A stretch of 64,000 bases of DNA from Hyalangium versicolor (GCF_020103695.1 NZ_JAHXBF010000002.1:558001-622000); one strand, 5' to 3'; shown: positions 28,801 to 36,443, numbered from the stretch's first letter. The notes: generated by a model not told the origin, from the sequence alone. Translations and numbers: made by a program.

Positions 28801-29044
28801 GATCGTTGACGCCACGCACCCAGCGCACGATGGCCGTGCCGCGCAGCACCCGGACGCCGCCGGCGATCTGCACCTCGAACTTCACGGGCGTGCCCACCGG
28901 CTGCGGCGTGCGCGACCGGATGAACATGCCCCCAGGGCTGAGATTGGTGGCGAACTCCTCGGCGAAGCTCCCCACGTCCGAGTGCTTGAGCTTCACCAGA
29001 AGTCCGACGGCCTTCCGGTCCGTCGCGCGCCGCCCCTGTTCCAT
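25865..29044 (-). CDS. PilZ domain fused to an Hsp70/DnaK-type chaperone through a Pro-rich linker
   Basis: 1059 residues in three parts. Residues 1-110 are a PilZ-like domain of the myxobacterial type (NLSPGGMFIRSR.PQPVGTPVKFEVQI, then MGLQFQELD). Residues about 120-510 are acidic and Pro/Ala-rich, with long stretches of PPPP, so probably disordered. From about 512 on is an Hsp70: IIGIDLGTTNSCVAIM, the phosphate-2 region VLVYDLGGGTFDATVL, the adenosine motif IILVGGQARMPLV, then a beta-sandwich substrate domain. The helical lid is short. PilZ domains often bind cyclic di-GMP, but the usual RxxxR/DxSxxG pair is altered here (NLSPGG retained, arginine pair unclear). Hsp70 would fold or disassemble clients. 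The fusion is unusual; it suggests second-messenger-controlled chaperone activity. Confidence 0.86.
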   Translation of the reverse strand: MEQGRRATDRKAVGLLVKLKHSDVGSFAEEFATNLSPGGMFIRSRTPQPVGTPVKFEVQIAGGVRVLRGTAIVRWVRGVNDPEGPPGMGLQFQELDPVTQALIDRMLQLNKAAASASSASADAEALEREMLAKGMLDRVGKRITASRLPAIAPSVAPMAPAAARKGSGAKAPQMPPIAPILVDEREEESADLGALMDLADLGGTVEEEQAPLAVPPPPNSDVDIDVDELIAVSPTPSPGRSDVKFEVLDEPMPDVDFEMESLGGDLPVAVGMPLEEGDGAYAAPVIQGVPAFAPPPPVAPARPVAPPPPPPPAPVAQARPPPPPAPPPPAAQMPQARPPAPAMPPVAAPIPAVAPSAPPPPPAAQPQGFDFDVGLGLQGPKLRSASDVTEDVFQPGKGVEFELDLGDGEDLDVDRPGHPSRRGPRRAPPAPKKPAQPAAAPPAPQVSRPSPPAPAAPASPPAARAEAPRAPEPKPSPDSTQVLPSPPVRPVPPEPPRSALMPPTVFLPPPTPVAGTGPIIGIDLGTTNSCVAIMTGGRPSVLRSKEGYNTIPSVISLNAQSKLLVSHRAKSQLVMRPTQTIYGAKRLVGRPYESAVVKQVRERFHYEIVPDMMGRAAVRLGDHVLSLEEVQGLILKECKEMAEQHMGHKVERAVVTVPAYYSEPQREAVRKAGALAGLKVERILNEPTSAALAYGLNRELNKRVLVYDLGGGTFDATVLRIEKNVFEVLATGGDVFMGGIDFDNAIVDFLLERFQQLENVPFQGDGVALSRMSDAAERAKIALSERNHYEIHIPMLVQDEMGRPRDLRFTMTRNDLERIVEGIVTRTLDVVRDVLLDARLKPSDIDDIILVGGQARMPLVREKIKALFGKSAHSSVNADEAVALGAALYSTALEKVSSVVLIDVLPMTIGLAMPGGAFQRVIERNTPLPAQRSFAISTARDDEEVLELSIFQGEDNHISANEYLGTVRLEGLPKGPKGSVRVAVTIKLDAECVVHVEAREYQTRKSVHATLATRYTPDQLAKQLKVDQNAARAAEERRGADLRDRAGRFWSFLKKVVGR

Positions 29045-29213
29045 GATCAGAACTGTCGCGGCTCCGGTGCCTCCGGCTCAAGCTCTTAATGACCATCCCG
29101 GTTGCCCGGTTGACCCTCGGGCGGGACGTGTAGGCTCATGCCGTACCCAGCGGCCCTACCCGCCCCATGGCATCCTTGACGGATCGCCTTTCTCACGAGG
29201 CAGGAGCCCTGGA

Positions 29214-30347
29214 ATGAACGCCGTCTCCCTCATGGCCCCGGCGCCAGTGCGCGCCGGCTGGCTGGTCGATCGCCGGCACGACCTGCTCTCCACGGTGGGA
29301 GGGCTGGGCGCGAGCCTCGCGCTGCTGGCTCTGCACGCGGCCGCGGGGGTGAACAGCCTGCTGCTCTGGTGGGTCTGGGTGCTGGCGCTCGACGGGCCCC
29401 ACATCTTCGCGACGCTTTCAAGGACCTACCTGGACCGTCGGGAGCGCTCGGTGAGGGCGCGGCTGCTGGTGGGGAGCCTGGGTTGGTTCGCCGCCGGGCC
29501 GCTGTGCTTCGGCCTGTCCGTGCTGCTGGGCCGCAGGCTGCCGGTGGATCTGTTCTTCACCTTCGCGAACCTCTGGGCCTACTGGCACGTGGTGCGCCAG
29601 CACTACGGGGTGATGTCGCTCTACCAGCGCAAGAACGGGGACACGCATCCGGTGGACCGTCGCGTGGACAGCCTCACGCTGTACGTGGGGCTGCTGGCGC
29701 CGTTCGTGGCCTTCGCGCTCACGCACCGCGGGGCGAGGCGCATGCTGGGGCTGGGGGCCGAGCCGGGCGCGGAGCAGTTCGTGGCCCAGGCCGCGTGGTT
29801 CGTCACGCTGGCCGTGGTGCTGCTCTTCGCCGCGCGGCAGGTGCAGCGGTGGCGCGCGGGCCTGGGGGTGAACACGCCCAAGGTGATGCTGCTGGCGGCG
29901 GCGCTGGGGCTGAGCGCGCTGCTCTTCCTGCCCCAGGTGGTGAACCAGGTGGACTTCCTGATGGTCGCCGTGGTGGTGACGGCGTTCCACAACGTCCAGT
30001 ACCACGGCATCGTCTGGTTCTATCACCGCAACCGCTACCACGGCCCGGGCGTGGACCGCGGCGCGTTCGGGCTCGCGCCGCGGATCAGCCAGCGCTTCAT
30101 CATCTATGCGGCGTGTGGCATCGCCTTCACCCTCTTCTACCGCGCGCTTGGCTGTGGCTTCGGCGTCCACCCGGGCTGCAGCAGCTTCGACGCGAAGGTG
30201 ATGCTGGGCCCCAGCCTGTCGCTGAGAGATCTGGTCGCGAGCTTCATCTGGGGCTTCGCGCTCCACCACTACTACCTGGATCAGAAGATCTGGCGCGTGA
30301 GCCGGGACAAGGGGCTCAACAAGGACCTGAAGCTCGCGGCCGCGTGA
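29214..30347 (+). CDS. Polytopic membrane protein with histidine clusters
   Basis: 377 residues from the ATG at 29214, with CAGGAG eight bases upstream; the long open frame before it is an antisense shadow of the Hsp70 gene. About nine or ten hydrophobic spans are present. Histidine-rich motifs sit at the ends of spans: DGPHIFATLSRTYLD, YWHVVRQHYG, FHNVQYHGIVWFYHRNRYH and FALHHYYLDQKIWR. Such patterns occur in membrane di-iron enzymes (desaturases, hydroxylases) and in Brp/Blh carotene dioxygenases, but the spacing matches neither exactly. I do not assign a reaction. It is divergent from the Hsp70 gene and followed by the convergent DUF1684 gene. Confidence 0.72.
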   Translation: MNAVSLMAPAPVRAGWLVDRRHDLLSTVGGLGASLALLALHAAAGVNSLLLWWVWVLALDGPHIFATLSRTYLDRRERSVRARLLVGSLGWFAAGPLCFGLSVLLGRRLPVDLFFTFANLWAYWHVVRQHYGVMSLYQRKNGDTHPVDRRVDSLTLYVGLLAPFVAFALTHRGARRMLGLGAEPGAEQFVAQAAWFVTLAVVLLFAARQVQRWRAGLGVNTPKVMLLAAALGLSALLFLPQVVNQVDFLMVAVVVTAFHNVQYHGIVWFYHRNRYHGPGVDRGAFGLAPRISQRFIIYAACGIAFTLFYRALGCGFGVHPGCSSFDAKVMLGPSLSLRDLVASFIWGFALHHYYLDQKIWRVSRDKGLNKDLKLAAA

Positions 30348-30359
30348 GCGCGCTCGGGC

Positions 30360-31304
30360 TCAGTGGTCGCCGTATCGCTTCTCGCCGGCCTCGACGCGCA
30401 GCTTGAGCCGGTTCTGCGGCGGCGGCAGCGGGCAGGTGGCGAACGAGGTGAAGGCGCAGGGCGGGTTGTAGGCCCGGTTGAAGTCCATCACGACCTTCCC
30501 GTCCTTGGGCATGTCCGCGTACAGGAAGCGGCCCGCGCCATACGTCTCGTCGCGATTGGTCAGGTCCCCGAAGATGAAGAAGAGCTGGTTCTCACCAGGC
30601 TCCACCACGGGCGCGAGCCGGTGCTCCTGGCCGTTCAAGGTGAAGACGACCGTGCCCGGAGAGACCATCTCCTCCACCTCTCCCAGCACGTTGGGCACCG
30701 AGAGCTTGTGCTCGACGGTGGCGGGCTCGAAGCGGCCCTCGACACGCCACGCGGCGCTCGGCGCGTAGGTGGGGATGCCGTGGAACGCCTTGCGCGTCGC
30801 CGCCTCCGAGTCCTTCACCCGCACGCCCAGCCGCTCGCCGCGGCGGATGACGAAGAAGCGCAGCGTGCCCAGCGCCAACGTGTCCGGCTTGCCCTCGACG
30901 TCGCTGCGCAGCGTGCCTCCGGCGAAGGGCTTCCCATCCAGCGTGGGCGAAACACCGGGCTGCAGGGACAGGCTCACCGTGTTGCCCTTGCGGGTGAAGG
31001 TGCCCGCATGGGCCGGCACGGAGGCGGGGAACACCAACGGATTGTCCGAGGCCGAGCCGAAGCGGTTGGCGCCCTCCTCGAGCCAATGCAGCCCCACGAG
31101 CGACAGCCACCCATCCTCCGAGGTGAGCCGGGCAACGCGCTCGGCGTGCCACGTACGGGTCTCGGCTTCGATTCCGGAAGGAGCTTTCATGGTCGAGGAA
31201 GAGGACGGGGAGGAAGAAGACTTTGTAGGGGGAGCTGCGGGAGGTGCGGCACTCACAGGTGCCGAGAGCCCCAAGGACAGCAGGAACAGGGAACTCCATC
31301 TCAT
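30360..31304 (-). CDS. Exported DUF1684-family protein
   Basis: 314 residues from the ATG at 31304, which has GAGG about nine bases upstream. A signal peptide (MRWSSLFLLSLGLSAPVSA) is followed by a Ser/Pro-rich linker. From about residue 50 it follows DUF1684 throughout: RTWHAERVARLTSEDGWLSLVGLHWLEEGANRFGS, RFFVIRRGERLGVRVKD, and the end FLYADMPKDGKVVMDFNRAYNPPCAF.....CPLPPPQNRL. The end motif (D.NRAYNPPC.....CP.PP..N.L) is the most conserved part of the family. No reaction is established. It lies head-to-head with the small PilZ gene, with CA-rich DNA and an inverted repeat between them. Confidence 0.87.
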   Translation of the reverse strand: MRWSSLFLLSLGLSAPVSAAPPAAPPTKSSSSPSSSSTMKAPSGIEAETRTWHAERVARLTSEDGWLSLVGLHWLEEGANRFGSASDNPLVFPASVPAHAGTFTRKGNTVSLSLQPGVSPTLDGKPFAGGTLRSDVEGKPDTLALGTLRFFVIRRGERLGVRVKDSEAATRKAFHGIPTYAPSAAWRVEGRFEPATVEHKLSVPNVLGEVEEMVSPGTVVFTLNGQEHRLAPVVEPGENQLFFIFGDLTNRDETYGAGRFLYADMPKDGKVVMDFNRAYNPPCAFTSFATCPLPPPQNRLKLRVEAGEKRYGDH

Positions 31305-31343
31305 GATCTGAACCTCAAACACACACATGACACACAAACTGGT

Positions 31344-31373
31344 CTGCAACACCTACCATCATTTCTGTTGCAG
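31344..31373. promoter_or_regulatory. Operator-like 8-bp inverted repeat between divergent genes
   Basis: CTGCAACA (31344-31351) and TGTTGCAG (31366-31373) are perfect complements 14 bases apart, centred 22 bp apart, or about two helical turns. The site lies 40-70 bases upstream of the DUF1684 gene and about 120 upstream of the PilZ gene, where a dimeric regulator could act on both. Confidence 0.4.
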
Positions 31374-31490
31374 CACACAAGACCACAATGTACGGCGCAG
31401 CGAAAACGCCAGCCTCACGGTATGATTCAAGCATGTATTTTTGATGACTGCCTCTGCGGGTGATCTGGCAGCTCTTGAGGAGACCCTACC

Positions 31491-31835
31491 GTGTCCTTCG
31501 ATAACGAGCGGCGCCGGCACCGGCGGTACCCATTGCGACTGGCCATCAAGCTGCACCGGGGCGACGAGGTATTGGACGCCGACATCATCAATGCCTCGGC
31601 GAGCGGCTGCCTCCTGCTGTCGGCCACGCCGCTGGAGGCGGGCCAGACGCTGGAGGCCAGCATCCCGGAACTGCTCATCCCTCGCACGCGCCTGCATATC
31701 CTGCGCTGCCAGTCGACGCCCTCGGGCTACATGGTGGCGGCGTACTTCGACGCGGCCATGGGCGACGAGGCCGCCATCGCCTGGCTCTCGGATGAGCAGC
31801 ACCTGGCGAACGGCACCCCGCGCTGGCTGAACTGA
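31491..31835 (+). CDS. Small PilZ-domain protein
   Basis: 114 residues from a GTG with GAGGAG nine bases upstream. It begins NERRRHRRYPLRLAIKLHRGDEVLDADIINASASGCLLLS, which is the PilZ pattern: RRxHRR for the first arginine motif and NxSxxG-like for the second (NASASG, with D replaced by N). The rest is one beta-barrel domain. With the arginine motif intact it may bind cyclic di-GMP. Free-standing PilZ proteins control motility, polysaccharide export or gene expression in myxobacteria. Target unknown; the gene is not in an evident operon. Confidence 0.85.
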   Translation: MSFDNERRRHRRYPLRLAIKLHRGDEVLDADIINASASGCLLLSATPLEAGQTLEASIPELLIPRTRLHILRCQSTPSGYMVAAYFDAAMGDEAAIAWLSDEQHLANGTPRWLN

Positions 31836-32365
31836 CACCGCCCCTCTTCCAAGTCCGGTGAGCAGCCCTCTGGGGCGTTGCTCCCGTTGACCAGTCGTGT
31901 CCACACGCGACCTGGGTCCAATGAGCGACCCGTCGCCGCATGGACATGCTCAGACTCCGACGCGTCGAACAGCCCCGACGCACGGCCCCGGATTCGATCA
32001 CGAAAGAACCACCTGGGTAGGCTCCAGTTCAATGAAAGACTCATCCAACGAGAGGTGGGTCATTTCTTCCAGATGGGTCATTTCAACCCCATCTGTTCAC
32101 CTTCCTCCTCAGTTTGGCTGAAGCTGAAACTGAACGGCTTGCGAAGCGTCCCACTTGCCAAAGAAACTCATAGGGTAGAGATTTTTTTACCCAATCTATT
32201 TGACCTGAACAAAAAAAATGCGCTAAAAACACACCCATCGGCATCAATTGGGGGGTCAATCCGACCCCTCTCCCGTCGACAGATTTCGGGGGGTTATCCA
32301 AACCGAAGCGGTGCGCCCTGGGAGTGGAGCACTGGGTCAAGGCGCGTCCAGTGAGGAGTAAAGAG
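31836..32365. other. AT-richer gene-free spacer upstream of the prenyltransferase gene
   Basis: No convincing coding frame in 530 bases. It is visibly richer in A and T than the rest of the window, especially 32160-32245, which holds runs of seven T and eight A. It contains a direct repeat (TGGGTCATTTC at 32056-32066 and 32074-32084) and a hairpin (GGGGTC 32252-32257, GACCCC 32263-32268). It probably carries the promoter of the prenyltransferase gene. Confidence 0.5.
32056..32084 (+). repeat. 11-bp direct repeat, possible regulator site
   Basis: TGGGTCATTTC occurs at 32056-32066 and again at 32074-32084, 18 bases start to start. It lies about 300 bases before the prenyltransferase start. Direct repeats of this spacing are common regulator sites; no regulator gene is nearby. 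Confidence 0.35.
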
Positions 32366-34189
32366 ATGCAGCGGGTCCTGGAGTATTTGAGGGAGAAGCA
32401 GCGGGACTTTGGTGGGTCCCCTTTCGTCCGCTTCCTTCAGGAGACGCGCTTCTCTCCGCAAGATCGGCTGAGCTTCCTGCCCTGCGTTGCGCCCTTCGTG
32501 CTGGGTTTCCGGGACCTGGACCGGGCACTCCGGGGGGGCGAGGTGGAACCCCCGGCCGACGGCACCAATCCCCATGAGGGCCCCCACTGGGCGCTGTACG
32601 TGCAGGATTTGCAGGTGCTGGGGCTGGGCACCGCAAACGACTTCGCCGGCATGCTGCGGCTGCTGTGGGGAGCGGATGGCAGCCAGACGCGCCGGGCCCT
32701 GTACGACTTGATCGACCTGGCGACGGGCGCGAGCCCCGCGAAGAACCAGGTCCTCATGATGGCCCTCGAGGCGATGGGCCGGGTGACGCTGGAGGCGCTG
32801 GCTCCCATCGTCCGAGCCTTCGAGGCGCGCAGCCGGAAGAAGCTGGTCAGCATCCCCTTCCTCTCTTCCAAGGTGGAGCAGGGGCTGTGGGCCGAGACCA
32901 CCGTCGAGCTGGACCTACGGCCCGAGCAGGAGCAGGAGGCCCTGGCGGCGCTCGACGAAGCCTTCCAGTTGCTGGGTGAGCTGAGCGACCTGCTGCTGGC
33001 GCACATGCAGCACCAGCTCGAGGTGAAGCGGGCCCGGTTCACCTGGGAGCCCCCCTCGCGCCTGACGTTCCAGGAGTTCGGCACCGCGCGCATCCAGGCG
33101 CTGTGCGACGCGATCGGCTACGACGCCGAGAACACCGAGACGGTGAAGCGCTTCTTCACCTTCATGAGCAGCCCCTGGGGTGAGCGCCGCATCGGCACCA
33201 CCCCACCGTGGAAGTCGGACATCACCGATGACCACACGCCCTTCGAGCTCTCGCTGGCCATCGAGAGCGACCGGCCCGAGGTCCGCTTCCTCATGGAGCC
33301 GCAGAACGCCGAGGGCTCCACCACGCTGCGCACCACGTGGGAGGACGGGCTGGCGTTGAACGAGCGGCTCCACCAGGAGTTCGGGGTGCGGCTGGAGCGC
33401 TTCGAGCAGGTGAAGGACCTGTTCGAGCCCGTCGATCCCAATGCCCGCTTCGCGCTCTGGCACGCCTTCTTCTTGAAGAGCAATGGCAGGCCGGACGTGA
33501 AGATCTACCTGAACCCGGCGGCGCGGGGCCCGCAGCACTCGAAGGCAGTGGTCCGCGAGGCCCTGGAGCGGCTGGGCTTCACGGGGGCCTGGCGCTGCCT
33601 GTCGGAGCAGGTGTGCGGCGAGAACGACCGCATCCTCTACTTCTCGCTCGACCTGTCGGCGCACCGGGCGGCGCGAGTGAAGATTTACGTCTCGCACCAG
33701 GACACGACGGCGGAGGAGCTCGAGTCCGTCATGGCCCTGTCCAAGGAGTACGTCCCCGGCGAGGCCTGGGTGTTCTGCCAGGCGCTGAAGGGCCCGACGG
33801 GGGCCTTCGGGACGGCGCGCACGGCGCTCACGTGCCTGGCGTTCACCTCGGATGAGGATGAGCGGCCCAGCAGCGTGACGCTGCACGTGCCCGTGCGCTG
33901 CTTTGCGCGCAGCGACGAAGAGTCCATGGAGCGCATCCGCTTCCTGATGGAGCCCCACAGCCACGCGGTGTTGGGGCGAGCAGTGGCGGCGCTCGCGCAC
34001 CGGCCGCTGGACGTGGGCACGGGCCTCATCCAGTGGGCCTCCATGCGGCGGCAGGATGGCAAGGTGCGGACCACGTTCTACCTGGCCACCGAGGCCTACG
34101 GCGTTCCGGCCCAGCAGACCGTGGCGCCTCAGCCGGCGCTCCGAGTCTCCGCGGAGGAGAACCCGGAAATGCGCCGGCTGAACGCCTGA
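32366..34189 (+). CDS. DMATS-family aromatic (indole) prenyltransferase fused to a heme-oxygenase-like domain
   Basis: 607 residues from the ATG at 32366, with GAGGAG seven bases upstream; a GTG 42 bases earlier has no such site. Residues from about 230 to 590 match the tryptophan dimethylallyltransferase fold. Landmarks are PFELSLAIES with Glu294 (the general base in fungal DMATS), Arg307 in VRFLMEP, Lys379 in DVKIYLNP, and Arg437/Lys439 in ARVKIYVSH, which bind the allylic diphosphate. So it should transfer a prenyl group to indole or tryptophan without a metal-binding DDxxD. The first 200 residues are an extra helical domain (REKQRDFGGSPFVRFLQETRFSPQDR, HEGPHWALYVQDLQVLGLG) resembling iron-containing heme-oxygenase-like enzymes, but the usual H..LE..H ligand motif is not intact. 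The gene is convergent with tryptophanase (18 bases between stops). Confidence 0.82.
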   Translation: MQRVLEYLREKQRDFGGSPFVRFLQETRFSPQDRLSFLPCVAPFVLGFRDLDRALRGGEVEPPADGTNPHEGPHWALYVQDLQVLGLGTANDFAGMLRLLWGADGSQTRRALYDLIDLATGASPAKNQVLMMALEAMGRVTLEALAPIVRAFEARSRKKLVSIPFLSSKVEQGLWAETTVELDLRPEQEQEALAALDEAFQLLGELSDLLLAHMQHQLEVKRARFTWEPPSRLTFQEFGTARIQALCDAIGYDAENTETVKRFFTFMSSPWGERRIGTTPPWKSDITDDHTPFELSLAIESDRPEVRFLMEPQNAEGSTTLRTTWEDGLALNERLHQEFGVRLERFEQVKDLFEPVDPNARFALWHAFFLKSNGRPDVKIYLNPAARGPQHSKAVVREALERLGFTGAWRCLSEQVCGENDRILYFSLDLSAHRAARVKIYVSHQDTTAEELESVMALSKEYVPGEAWVFCQALKGPTGAFGTARTALTCLAFTSDEDERPSSVTLHVPVRCFARSDEESMERIRFLMEPHSHAVLGRAVAALAHRPLDVGTGLIQWASMRRQDGKVRTTFYLATEAYGVPAQQTVAPQPALRVSAEENPEMRRLNA

Positions 34190-34207
34190 GCCGAGGCAGC
34201 GCCCCGG

Positions 34208-35614
34208 CTACCCGAGCGGTTCGAACTTCGAGAAGAAGTGCGCCAGCACCGGCGGGGCGTAGGTGCACTTGTAGCCCTTGTTCTTCGGGGCCGCGTTGCG
34301 CTTCACCTGTCCCATCACCTTGGCGATGTATTCGAAGTGGCTCTTCGTGTAGACGCGGCGCGGAATGGCGAAGCGGGCGAACTGGAAGACCTTCGTGCCG
34401 AGCTCTCCGGTCTTCGCGTCCACGATGTTGAAGTGGAAGGGGAACGCGCCGGCCCGGATGCCGCCCTCCAGGTAGAGGTCGCAGAGCATCGCGATGGTGG
34501 GGAACGCGTCGGGAGGGATGTGCCCGTAGAGCGACGCCACGTCGACGAAGACGCCCGAGCCTCCCGCGGGCAGGCTGACCTTGATGCCCTCGTCCTTGAA
34601 GAGCTTGGCGAGGAAGGCCACCTGATCCGTCCGGTGCCGCAGGTAGCTCTCGTCGAGCACCTCGCGCAGGCCCACGGCGATGGCCTCCAGGTCGCGCCCC
34701 GCGAGGCCACCGTAGGTCGGGAAGCCCTCGAAGAGCGCCAGCCGCTCCTGGCAGCGCCGGGTCAACGCTTCATCCTTGAGCGCGAGGAAGCCACCGATGT
34801 TGGTGATGGCGTCCTTCTTCGCGCTCATCCAGCAACCTTCCGCGCCCTCGAACATCTCCTTGACGATGTCGCCGATGGACTTGTCGCTGTAGCCCGGCTC
34901 GCGCGTCTTGATGAAGTAGGCGTTCTCCGCGAAGCGGCACGCGTCGAAGTAGACGGGCTTGTTCCACTTCTTCGCCAGCCGCTTCACCTCGCGGATGTTC
35001 TCCATCGAGACGGGCGAGGAGTACGCGAAGTTGTTGAGCACGGTGATCAGCACGAAGGGGACGCGCTCGTGGTAGCGCTCGAGTGCGGTCTCCAGCCGGG
35101 CCAGATCGAAGTTCCCCTTGAAGGGATGCTCCTTGTCGATGTCCCAGAGCACGTCGCCCACCAGGTCGATGGGCTTGGCGCCCCGGTGCCTCACGTGCTC
35201 GCGCGTGGTGTCGAAGTGGGTGTTGCTCAGGACGAGCTCGTCCTGCTTCACCAGCAGACCCATGAGGATGTGCTCGGCCGCGCGCCCCTGGTGCGTCGGC
35301 ACGACGTACTGGAAGCCCAGCACCTCCTGCACCACCTTCTCGAACTCGAAGAAGCTGCGGGCGCGCATATACGCCTCGTCGCCCTTCATCAGCGCGGCCC
35401 ATTGGTTGTCACTCATCGCGCCGGTGCCGCTGTCGGTCACCAGATCGATGTAGACATCCTCCGAGTTGATGTAGACGGTGGAATAGAAGGCGTCCTTGAG
35501 CACCTTCTCCCGCTCCGCGCGGCTGAGCAGACGGATCTTCTCCACGGCCTTGATGCGATAAGGCTCGGCCAGCGTCTCCAACTCGAACCCGGGATCATCC
35601 TTGATCGTGCTCAT
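34208..35614 (-). CDS. tnaA: Tryptophanase / beta-eliminating lyase
   Basis: 468 residues from the ATG at 35614, with GAGGAG just upstream. It follows the tryptophanase/tyrosine phenol-lyase family throughout: EPYRIKAVE, DLVTDSGTGAMSDNQWAALMKGDEAY, VPTHQGRAAEHI, FDACRFAENAYFIK, the PLP-lysine motif MSAKKDA, EGFPTYGGLAGRD and IPRRVYT. It would split tryptophan to indole, pyruvate and ammonia in the cytoplasm. Several stretches (SDNQWA, IPRRVYT) look like tyrosine phenol-lyase, others (RFAENAYFIK, SAKKDA) like tryptophanase. In my by-eye alignment the arginine with which phenol-lyases hold the phenol ring is a Thr (ten residues before IPRR), which favours tryptophanase. The indole-using neighbours support this. 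Start is divergent from the V4R-like gene. Confidence 0.85.
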   Translation of the reverse strand: MSTIKDDPGFELETLAEPYRIKAVEKIRLLSRAEREKVLKDAFYSTVYINSEDVYIDLVTDSGTGAMSDNQWAALMKGDEAYMRARSFFEFEKVVQEVLGFQYVVPTHQGRAAEHILMGLLVKQDELVLSNTHFDTTREHVRHRGAKPIDLVGDVLWDIDKEHPFKGNFDLARLETALERYHERVPFVLITVLNNFAYSSPVSMENIREVKRLAKKWNKPVYFDACRFAENAYFIKTREPGYSDKSIGDIVKEMFEGAEGCWMSAKKDAITNIGGFLALKDEALTRRCQERLALFEGFPTYGGLAGRDLEAIAVGLREVLDESYLRHRTDQVAFLAKLFKDEGIKVSLPAGGSGVFVDVASLYGHIPPDAFPTIAMLCDLYLEGGIRAGAFPFHFNIVDAKTGELGTKVFQFARFAIPRRVYTKSHFEYIAKVMGQVKRNAAPKNKGYKCTYAPPVLAHFFSKFEPLG

Positions 35615-35837
35615 GCTCTCCTCTGGCCACGAGGCACCTGTCTGGCGCCGGTGACATCTTGCGACGATGCCAAAATTCCCTGCGCCGTCCAATGCAGCCG
35701 AGCATGTGAAAGCGCAGCGGCCGCTGGATCAGGATGGGGAGCAAGTGACCCGAGCGCCGCTTGAATTCCTCCAGGACGCATGCTGGAGTGCACGACCTGT
35801 AGCAGTCCCGGCTTGAGACATCCCAGGGGGTCCCATC

Positions 35838-36443
35838 ATGGCGAATTACGAAGAGCTCAAGGATATCCAGATCATCGGAGCGTGCGTTCAGTCGATTCTC
35901 GACGGTTTCGGGCACTTCACGCTGCTTGCCAGCAAGATCCTCCTGGAGTCCGGCCTTGGGACCGTGGACAAGGAGGGCGTAGGCGTCGCCCAACTGGAAC
36001 CCAACACGTGGTACCCGCTGGCCAAATTCCTCACGGCGTTCGAACGCGTGGGCGCCGAGTTCGGTGACTACACCCTGCGGCAAGTGGGCATCCAGATTCC
36101 AAAGAAGGCCGTCGTGCCGCCGGAGTTCTACAAGGACATCAACACCGCCTTCGTCACGATGGACATGGGCTACCACCTGAACCACGCCAAGGGCGGGGCG
36201 CAGATGGGCAACTTCCAGACGATGGAGATGCTGGAGGGCATCGGTCACTTCGCCGCCGAGCAGGTGCCCAACAAGAAGCAGATCATCGTCCGCGTCGACA
36301 CGCCCTACCCCTGTGCCTTCGACGAGGGCATCACCATTGGTCTGGCGCAGCACATCCTGCCGACGGCGACGCTGGTGCATGACCGCGCCACCTGCCGCAA
36401 GCGCGGTGACAAGGGCTGCAACTACATCGTCAGCTGGAAGTAA
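35838..36443 (+). CDS. Small V4R-like ligand-binding protein
   Basis: 201 residues. Mostly helical N-terminus (GFGHFTLLASKILLESGLG, then a helical pair around FERVGAEFGDYTLRQVG), then a sheet ending in ATLVHDRATCRKRGDKGCNYIVSW. The last part matches the end of V4R/HNOB-superfamily domains (C..RGD..C.Y), which bind small hydrophobic ligands or heme. No DNA-binding or catalytic domain is visible. A site GGGGG lies near the ATG. It is divergent from tryptophanase (224 bases between starts) and lies 88 bp upstream of the P450 gene, so it probably shares the P450 transcript. A plausible role is sensing or holding a pathway compound; this is inference. Confidence 0.6.
   Translation: MANYEELKDIQIIGACVQSILDGFGHFTLLASKILLESGLGTVDKEGVGVAQLEPNTWYPLAKFLTAFERVGAEFGDYTLRQVGIQIPKKAVVPPEFYKDINTAFVTMDMGYHLNHAKGGAQMGNFQTMEMLEGIGHFAAEQVPNKKQIIVRVDTPYPCAFDEGITIGLAQHILPTATLVHDRATCRKRGDKGCNYIVSWK

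Noticed and set aside
34208..35614. Tyrosine phenol-lyase instead of tryptophanase
   Set aside because: Some motifs fit, but the ring-binding arginine is not at the expected place in a by-eye alignment and the neighbours use indole. Not fully excluded.
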